DNA of 64,000 nt from NCBI GenBank assembly GCA_946886565.1, contig CAMPIX010000003.1, positions 124,001 to 188,000 of the forward strand, given 5' to 3'. How positions within the stretch are numbered: the stretch's first letter is position 1; the number at the start of each line of letters is the position of its first letter. This document shows positions 58,231 to 64,000 of this stretch, one piece after another. The translations under genes and the position numbers were made by a program. This DNA is from an uncultured Altererythrobacter sp. (GTDB lineage: Bacteria > Pseudomonadota > Alphaproteobacteria > Sphingomonadales > Sphingomonadaceae). Below the pieces are notes generated by a model that had not been told where the DNA came from, did no database searches, and worked only from the letters and a program-made list of their open reading frames with translations.

Positions 58231-59343
58231 CTAGGTGACGGGGCGAGGACGCGGTTTGCCGATGTCTGTTCGTGGCAGTTGAGCAACCAGCAGCGGAGGC
58301 AAACCCGCCAGAAGCAAACGCCGCAGCGGCGTCCAAAAGGCTCCGGTAACAAGGATGATCGTTCCTAATGCGAAGGCGCCCGCGATGGGCAGGGATCCCT
58401 GTCCTTCTCCTAAGAGCACGCCGAACGCCATCAAGGTGAACAGGAGGCTCGACATCATGAGCGCGCGACGGTTGATCAATAGTCCTACTACGCCAAACAG
58501 GATGAAAAGGCTCAGCACCAGCACGGCTTGGCCGACGTCAAGATTAAGAAGCGTCGAACGAAACAGCGGGTATGGCACCCCAGCCGATGGATCGAGACCA
58601 ACGGCGAGGTAGAGCGTAACATTGGCGATGGCGAAGCCTGAGAACAGATGGAGCCAGAATGCTATGTCGGACCGGCGCGTTTGCCGAAAGATGTCAGACA
58701 TATCGAGCCAGATCGCGACTAGAAACTGACCAAGCGCATAGATGAGGATTATCACGTTCGCGCGAACCGTGGATGGATCAGCGAAAAGCATCATCTCCAA
58801 GAAAGATGTGAAGCTGAGGCCCGCAAGGGCAACGACGAACCAAACGAAAGAAATGTAGAATCGGCTCCAGAACAGGACACCGGCGCCGATTGCTCCTGCG
58901 CTGATGAACAACCCGCGAAGAGGCGTCACGAGTTCAGCAATGCCTGGCGCATGCCCGTCTCCAATAGCAGGTCCGGGCAGTTCCAAGCTTATGGCGAACA
59001 ACCAGCTGACCGACCCGGCTATAAAGATTCCAAGCAAAAGAATGCCAGGCAGCATCATCCCCCTTCGCTTCCAGAAATACTCGGTCAGTGCCCAGCTCGC
59101 ACCCGCGAAAATCAAGCCTGTCAGATGTCCGATCTGCCAAAGGACTTGAAGGAGCCCGTAGAACATAAGCACAATGCCGATAGATACATAGATATCAGTC
59201 TGGCCAGATATGAGTTTAACGCGCTCCTGATCGGCCAAGGGGCCTCCGCTACGCTTGGCCGAGTGGCTTCTTAGCTGCTCAGCAGCATCTGCAGGCAGGG
59301 CTTTGGCACGAACTGCGGAATCTAGATCAGAGTCGTCGTACAT
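58231..59343 (-). CDS. Multi-pass membrane protein of unknown function
   Basis: 370 residues from the ATG at 59343; the frame extends ten codons upstream. About ten hydrophobic helices follow a 50-residue hydrophilic N-terminus. The N-terminal helix-rich part before the membrane region resembles DUF2157-type proteins, but I am not sure of the family. Base composition is clearly less GC-rich than the flanking genes, suggesting separate ancestry. The 272 bp before it (57959-58230) hold no convincing gene. Confidence 0.68.
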   Translation of the reverse strand: MYDDSDLDSAVRAKALPADAAEQLRSHSAKRSGGPLADQERVKLISGQTDIYVSIGIVLMFYGLLQVLWQIGHLTGLIFAGASWALTEYFWKRRGMMLPGILLLGIFIAGSVSWLFAISLELPGPAIGDGHAPGIAELVTPLRGLFISAGAIGAGVLFWSRFYISFVWFVVALAGLSFTSFLEMMLFADPSTVRANVIILIYALGQFLVAIWLDMSDIFRQTRRSDIAFWLHLFSGFAIANVTLYLAVGLDPSAGVPYPLFRSTLLNLDVGQAVLVLSLFILFGVVGLLINRRALMMSSLLFTLMAFGVLLGEGQGSLPIAGAFALGTIILVTGAFWTPLRRLLLAGLPPLLVAQLPRTDIGKPRPRPVT

Positions 59344-59522
59344 CGGATCGGGGTTCCCCCTCTCTGCGCCCAACGTGGCGCAAAGCTCTGAACAAAAGGT
59401 TCAGACACGTCCGCCCCGCCCCCGGGGGAGCCTCACTTCTTGAGAAACCGAGGTTCCGGGCCTTACCAGAAGCGTCGGTCATTGAGGGATCGCTGCTTAG
59501 GCAGATCGGCCGCAATCGGTCC

Positions 59523-60944
59523 CTAGCCACCCCTTCCGGGCGGTATTTGGGGCGGCTCCGCGCTGTCTTCTGCGGCGCCAAGAGCCGCAAAGCCTCCCAG
59601 CCCCTCCTCCGCCGTGCGCTCCGCAGGCGCGCGCTCCTCAACCCCACCCGCATAAACCGCCGACAGCTCCCGATACTGCCGTGAGCCGAACGCAACCAGT
59701 GTCGCCACCACCCCCAGCGCCCCGGTCACGCTGAACACCAGCGCCATGCCGCGCTCCGGCCCCACGCCGTACCATGCGCCGACCGCCTCGGCGCCCGCGC
59801 CGGTGGTCATGAAGGGGATCGCGGCGAACTGGGTCAGCGGGCCGATCAGGAACGCGGTCAGCGGGGCGGCGGATTGTTCGACCGATTGGGCGAAGCCGAA
59901 CACGCGGCCCTGCCGCTCGTAGGGCACGACCTTCTGCAGGGTGGTGTGCTCGGCCGCCTCGGCATAGGGGCCGAGGAACAGCCAGATCACGCAGCCCACC
60001 GCCAGCAGCACGATCGAGGACTGGATCGTGAACACGCCCGCCACCGCCCACACCATCAGGTTGACCAGCAGCAGCGTGCGCAGCGGGTTCTTGCCGAGGC
60101 CGGTCCGCGCGATGGTCAGCCCGCTGACGATGAACGAGCACGAGGCGACCGCCCACAGCATGCCCCATTCCTGCACCTCCATCAGCGACAGGCCGTAGGC
60201 GTCCAGCAGCGCCATGAACACGCCGCCGAGGAAGTTGTTGAAACTGGCGAACAGGATCAGCGCGAACAGCCCGGGCACCGCGCCGACCACCGCGATCGTG
60301 CCCTTGAGGTCCACGTGTTTGCGTCCGCCCGGTGCGGAGGAGGCCGGCTCGGGATCGTCGACGCGCACCGTCAGCAGGTGGAGGAAGGCGAGCACGGTGA
60401 AGCCGATCGCCAGCGCCAGTGTGCCGCGGATCCCGTCCCACGCGACGAGGAAGCCGCTGATGCCCGAGGTCAGCAGGAAGCCGATCCCGGTGACCATGCC
60501 GACCAGCCCGTTGGCCTTGTCGCGCCGGTCCTCGGGCACCAGCGCCGTGACCAGCGTGGGCAGCGCGATCAAGCGGATATTGCCGCAGATCACCGCCAGC
60601 ATGACGAGGAGGATGAAGCCCCATAGTGCGGCGCTGTCGACGCGGGCCAGCGCCGCCTCCGGCGTCAGCGCATAGGCCGCGAGCGAGGTGCCGTAGAGCA
60701 CGAACGATCCCACGCTGGAGGCCAGCATGATCGCCTTCTTGCGGTGATGATCGACGAGGCTGCCGAACCAGATCGCGAATCCGGCGGTGAACACCAGATA
60801 GATGCCGCCGATCGTCCCGGTCACGAACACCGAGCGGGTCTCGAGGAAGGCCCAGAAGATCAGCGCGAACCAGACCGTGAAGTTGATCACGTTCTGCACC
60901 AGGTTGTTGGCGAGAATCAGGTGGAATGGATCGAACCGGCGCAT
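59523..60944 (-). CDS. MFS transporter
   Basis: 473 residues from the ATG at 60944; the frame runs 30 codons upstream without similarity. Twelve hydrophobic helices; loop WFGSLVDHHRKKAIMLAS matches the MFS motif. A polar 40-residue C-terminal tail follows. Resembles MFS_3/enterobactin-exporter-like members, so it may export a compound; its place beside glycosidases also allows sugar transport. Confidence 0.88.
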   Translation of the reverse strand: MRRFDPFHLILANNLVQNVINFTVWFALIFWAFLETRSVFVTGTIGGIYLVFTAGFAIWFGSLVDHHRKKAIMLASSVGSFVLYGTSLAAYALTPEAALARVDSAALWGFILLVMLAVICGNIRLIALPTLVTALVPEDRRDKANGLVGMVTGIGFLLTSGISGFLVAWDGIRGTLALAIGFTVLAFLHLLTVRVDDPEPASSAPGGRKHVDLKGTIAVVGAVPGLFALILFASFNNFLGGVFMALLDAYGLSLMEVQEWGMLWAVASCSFIVSGLTIARTGLGKNPLRTLLLVNLMVWAVAGVFTIQSSIVLLAVGCVIWLFLGPYAEAAEHTTLQKVVPYERQGRVFGFAQSVEQSAAPLTAFLIGPLTQFAAIPFMTTGAGAEAVGAWYGVGPERGMALVFSVTGALGVVATLVAFGSRQYRELSAVYAGGVEERAPAERTAEEGLGGFAALGAAEDSAEPPQIPPGRGG

Positions 60945-61320
60945 CGGCCAGCTATCCTTCGCCCCGAAGCGCTGCGCAAGCGATTGAGCGGCGGCGAGGG
61001 AGGCCGTGCTCAGCCGATCGCACAGGCACGCCACATCGACAAGCTCGTCACCCCGGACTTGATCCGGGGTCCAGCTTCCTTGGGCGCTGCGCCGGCAGGC
61101 GGCGGGGGCCCCAGATCAAGTCCGCGCCGGCGGTCGGCCGTGAGAACGTTGGAGGCGCATTTTCCTACACGCGGCGAACCTGCTAGGCCCCCGTCTCGCT
61201 CTTTCGCATCGTCGGCCACCCCTCTCCCTCGCGCCGCTCAAAAGCCCGCAACTTTTTTGCGCCTGGACAGTGTAACATGCGGTCCATGTCTCGCCCGCGC
61301 GCGACGAAACGCGGCCCTCC
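60945..61320. other. 376-bp intergenic region without a gene
   Basis: Gap between the MFS and GH97 genes, both on the minus strand. No reading frame with a plausible start and product was found. It holds an inverted pair of palindromic repeat units at 61048-61127; near 61269 there is TGTAACATG, which matches only one half of the LacI-type operator. Confidence 0.8.
61048..61127. repeat. Inverted pair of CCGGACTTGATCCGG-type palindromic repeats
   Basis: The first unit, CCCCGGACTTGATCCGGGG (61051-61069), is a perfect 7-bp stem with loop CTTGA. About 45 bp later, CCAGATCAAGTCCG (61111-61124) repeats the core in the opposite orientation. Units of this kind are, from memory, widespread between genes in alphaproteobacteria. 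Confidence 0.75.
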
Positions 61321-63369
61321 TCACTCCACCGGCCGCAGCGACATCGCAAAGCCGCCGCCGCGCTCCATCGTCATCGTCAGCGTGTCGCCCGCGGTCACTT
61401 CGCGCGTCTCGCGGACCATGGCGAAGCGGTCGCCCTCGATGCCGCCGCCTTCTCCATCACGCCAGATCTCGGCGGTGTAGCGCCTGCCTTCCGGCAGGAA
61501 GGAGAGGTCGATCGCGACCTCGCGGCGTTCGTGGTCGGTCACCCCGCCGATCCACCAATCCTCGCCCCCGCGCCGCTGGCGCGCGACCACCGCATACTCG
61601 CCGATATCGCCCGCGAGCACGCGGGTCCGCTCCCAGTCGACCGGCACCTGCTCGATGAAGGCGAGCGCGTCGGGGCGCTTCGCGTAGTTCTCGGGCAGGT
61701 CGGCCGCCATCTGGATCGGCGAGTAGATCACCACGTAGTCGGCAAGCTGGCGCGCGAGCGTGTTGGGGATCGGCCGCCCGTCACGGCCCGCGAGGCTGAC
61801 GATGCCCGGCGTCAGGTCGAACGGGCCCGAGAGCATGCGGGTGAACACCAGCGTCGGCACATGGCTCGGCGGGTTCGGCGGCTCGCCCCAGGCCATGTAC
61901 TCGGTCCCCCGCGCGCCTTCGCGGCTGACCATGTTGGGATAAGTGCGGCGCAGGCCGGTGTCCTTGATCGGCTCGTGCGCGTTGATCGCGATCTCGTGCT
62001 CGGCCGCAGCCTTGGCCACGCGCACGTGGTGGCGCGCCATGTACTGGCCGTCGTGGTACTCCCATTGCTCGGTCCCGTTGGGGTCCTCGCGCAGGATCAT
62101 GCCCGCATCGGCGACGTAGCCGGTCTTGACCGCGTGAACCCCGTGGCGCTGGTAGTAGTCGTAGGCTTCCTCCATCTGGCGTTCGTAGAGCCCGGCGTTG
62201 CCCGCGGTCTCGTGATGGCCCATGATCTCGACGCCCTTGCTCGCCGCGTAGGCGGCGACCCGCGCCATGTCGAAATCGGGATAAGCTTCGGCGAATTCGA
62301 AGTTGCGCCCGCTCTCGCTCCACCAACCCTTGTTCCAGCCCTCGATCAGCACCGAGCCGAAGCCGTGCTCGGCGGCGAAGTCGATGTATTCGAGCGCGTG
62401 CTCGGTCGTCGCGCCGTGCCGCGGCCCGTCGTTCCAGGTCCACTTGTCGAGGTGCATCGCCCACCAGATGCCGATGTACTTGTGCGGCTTCACCCAACTC
62501 ACGTCGCCGAGCTTGTTGGGCTCGTTGAGGTTGAGGATCACGTCCGAGGCGGCGTAGAGCGCGGGCGCGTCCTCCCCGATCAGCACCGTGCGCCACGGCG
62601 TTGCGAACGGCGCCTGCCCGCGCACCTTCCACGGCTGCGAGCTGGGCGCGAGGCGGGTGCGGAAGCGCTGCCCCTCGATCCGCTGGAGCCAGAAGCCCGA
62701 GTAGTCCGCCAGCGCCGCCTCGTGAATCGCGACGTGCAGCCCGTCCTCGCGGCGGAAGGTGATCGGCGTGTGCGCGGTGCCGACCTCGTCGGCCGGGGTG
62801 TGGTGGTAGAGATACTCGTAGCGATTCCACTCGCCGCCGGGAATCCACCAGGCTTCGGCATCACCCGCGATGACGAACTCGGTCAGTTCCTCGTCGATGC
62901 GGATATCCGTGAGTTGCTCCTGCTCGGGAAACTCGAAGCGGAAGCCGACGCCCGCGTCGAACACTCGCGCAACGAGGTCGATCGTCCGCTGGTCGCGGCC
63001 CTGCTCGACGATCGGCACGCGGATTTCGCGGTAGTCGTTCTCGACCAGCCGGCGCTCGCCCCACGGCTGCTCCCACGTTTCGCTGAAGCTCGCACGCGTC
63101 GCCTCGCCGAGCTCCATTCCGGCCTGCCACTTGCCCGCGCCGCGCAGCATGAAGCCGAGCTTCGACGGCGCGATCACCGGCTCGCCGTCGTGCGTCACCG
63201 ACCAGGTCGGCACGCGCTCGACGGTGGTGATGGTGAAGCACACCCGCTCGTCGGGCGAACATTGGGTGTGCGACACCTCGTCCTGCGCGGCGACCGTCGG
63301 CGCCATGCCAAACGTCAGCCCGAGCGCAAGCAGAGTACGGCGGCAACCGCGGATGGTCGGGCGATACAT
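61321..63369 (-). CDS. GH97 alpha-glucosidase (SusB-like), secreted
   Basis: 682 residues with a signal peptide ending in TVAAQ. Family 97 layout: N-terminal beta-sandwich, barrel beginning near WVKPHKYIGIWWAMH, C-terminal sandwich. The three glutamates of the inverting SusB subfamily seem present: E387 in GHHETAG, E466 in NAHEPIK and E484 in SREGARG. It releases glucose from alpha-glucosides in the periplasm. Divergent from the sugar transporter with a LacI-type operator between, so likely in the same regulon. Confidence 0.93.
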   Translation of the reverse strand: MYRPTIRGCRRTLLALGLTFGMAPTVAAQDEVSHTQCSPDERVCFTITTVERVPTWSVTHDGEPVIAPSKLGFMLRGAGKWQAGMELGEATRASFSETWEQPWGERRLVENDYREIRVPIVEQGRDQRTIDLVARVFDAGVGFRFEFPEQEQLTDIRIDEELTEFVIAGDAEAWWIPGGEWNRYEYLYHHTPADEVGTAHTPITFRREDGLHVAIHEAALADYSGFWLQRIEGQRFRTRLAPSSQPWKVRGQAPFATPWRTVLIGEDAPALYAASDVILNLNEPNKLGDVSWVKPHKYIGIWWAMHLDKWTWNDGPRHGATTEHALEYIDFAAEHGFGSVLIEGWNKGWWSESGRNFEFAEAYPDFDMARVAAYAASKGVEIMGHHETAGNAGLYERQMEEAYDYYQRHGVHAVKTGYVADAGMILREDPNGTEQWEYHDGQYMARHHVRVAKAAAEHEIAINAHEPIKDTGLRRTYPNMVSREGARGTEYMAWGEPPNPPSHVPTLVFTRMLSGPFDLTPGIVSLAGRDGRPIPNTLARQLADYVVIYSPIQMAADLPENYAKRPDALAFIEQVPVDWERTRVLAGDIGEYAVVARQRRGGEDWWIGGVTDHERREVAIDLSFLPEGRRYTAEIWRDGEGGGIEGDRFAMVRETREVTAGDTLTMTMERGGGFAMSLRPVE

Positions 63370-63462
63370 TCGGCTTCTCCCCTTGCGCCCGATGCGACTA
63401 CGTATGCGAATTGACGGCGGCGCGGATTCTCGGGATGAGTTGTGCAGGAAGAGAATAAAGCG

Positions 63463-63476
63463 TGCAACCGGTTACA
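63463..63476. promoter_or_regulatory. LacI-type operator, copy 3
   Basis: TGCAACCGGTTACA, palindromic at six of seven base pairs, lies in the 158-bp divergent gap between GH97 and the FHS transporter. It matches the copy at 53818 at 12 of 14 positions. Confidence 0.78.
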
Positions 63477-63527
63477 TGGTTCGGTAAGCGGTTCAAAAAG
63501 CACCTGCACACTGGGAGGAATGCGAAA

Positions 63528-64000
63528 ATGGCCCTGGCACCCGACGTCGCGACGAGCACCGATCCGCATCCGGTAGAGGACAGCGGCCAGCACATCGACG
63601 CGCCGGGCCTGCAGTATTTCGTGTTCGGGCTGTTCTTCATCTTCGGCGGGATCACCTCGTTGAACGACGTGATCATCCCCAAGCTGAAGGAGCTGTTCAC
63701 GCTCAACTACACCCAGGCAATGCTGGTGCAGTTCTGCTTCTTCACCGCCTACCTGCTGATAGGCATTCCGGGCGCCAAGCTGGTCAAGAAGATCGGCTAT
63801 ATGCGGGGCGCGGTTGCCGGGCTGGTGACGATGATGGCGGGCTGCCTGCTGTTCATCCCGGCGAGCCAGACCGCGACCTACGGCATCTTCCTGTTCGCGC
63901 TGTTCGTGCTCGCGAGCGGGGTGGTGATCGTCCAGGTGGTCGCCAATCCGCTCATCAGCCTGCTGGGCCCGCAGCGCACCGCGCACAGCCGGCTGACGTT
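63528..64000 (+). CDS. FHS-family sugar:H+ symporter (FucP/glucose-galactose type), 3' end outside window
   Basis: The first 157 codons are in the window. ATG at 63528 is preceded by GGGAGGAATGCGAAA; an earlier ATG at 63520 is out of frame. The sequence FGLFFIFGGITSLNDVIIPKL and QFCFFTAYLLIGIPG, then ASGVVIVQVVANPLISLLGP, are characteristic of the FHS sugar-symporter subfamily of the MFS. It would import the glucose released by GH97 and GH3. Under the operator at 63463. Confidence 0.9.
   Translation, partial: MALAPDVATSTDPHPVEDSGQHIDAPGLQYFVFGLFFIFGGITSLNDVIIPKLKELFTLNYTQAMLVQFCFFTAYLLIGIPGAKLVKKIGYMRGAVAGLVTMMAGCLLFIPASQTATYGIFLFALFVLASGVVIVQVVANPLISLLGPQRTAHSRLT

Noticed and set aside
61269..61277. 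TGTAACATG, possible fourth LacI operator near the end of GH97
   Set aside because: Only one half-site matches, and it lies downstream of GH97 instead of at a promoter.
61531..63414. 627-codon plus-strand frame opposite GH97
   Set aside because: Antisense to GH97; composition is a reflection of codon positions and has no domain.

Overview
The window is GC-rich DNA from an alphaproteobacterium, most likely of the order Sphingomonadales (Erythrobacter/Altererythrobacter or Sphingomonas type). This is inferred from an RcdA (DUF1465) gene, an Entner-Doudoroff operon (zwf-edd-eda), a GAF-containing EI-Ntr, TonB-dependent uptake combined with lipoprotein glycosidases, CtrA-like TTAACC sites and intergenic palindromes. 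No rRNA, tRNA, CRISPR or insertion sequence was seen. Both ends of the window cut genes: a phosphoenolpyruvate carboxylase-like gene on the left and an FHS-family sugar transporter on the right.

0-7 kb: the PEP carboxylase-like gene ends in a large palindromic repeat. A LacI-type regulator then diverges from the tightly packed zwf-edd-eda operon, which converts glucose-6-phosphate to pyruvate and glyceraldehyde-3-phosphate. 7-32 kb is mostly housekeeping: L,D-transpeptidase, TilS, a CpoB-like protein, a RodZ-like protein, EI-Ntr (PtsP), two YdcH-like peptides, RcdA, glycerol kinase, quinolinate synthase, LipB, several transporters and membrane proteins, an S9 peptidase and an Old Yellow Enzyme. 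A small AT-richer patch at 19.6-20.7 kb carries a nucleotidyltransferase-like gene and a BrnT toxin with an Xre-type antitoxin.

32.8-40.9 kb is one chemosensory operon: cheA, cheW, cheY, cheB, cheR, a GGDEF-EAL protein and one methyl-accepting protein that has almost no periplasmic domain. CheA carries about 245 extra C-terminal residues.

41-64 kb is a carbohydrate-utilisation region. A translationally coupled run encodes a LacI regulator, a lipoprotein sugar-binding protein, two ABC permeases, a lipoprotein esterase, a GH1 beta-glucosidase and a lipoprotein EEP-family phosphodiesterase, with the ABC ATPase just upstream. Beyond it lie a GH144-like glucanase, a TonB-dependent receptor, a GH3 beta-glucosidase, a sulfatase, two membrane/transport genes, a GH97 alpha-glucosidase and the FHS sugar transporter. 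Six of these proteins have lipoboxes.

The same 14-bp palindrome (consensus near TGTAACCGGTTACA) occurs before the LacI gene, between the TonB receptor and GH3, and between GH97 and the sugar transporter. I infer that one LacI-family regulator controls the region as a regulon for degrading a glucose-containing, probably decorated, glucan.
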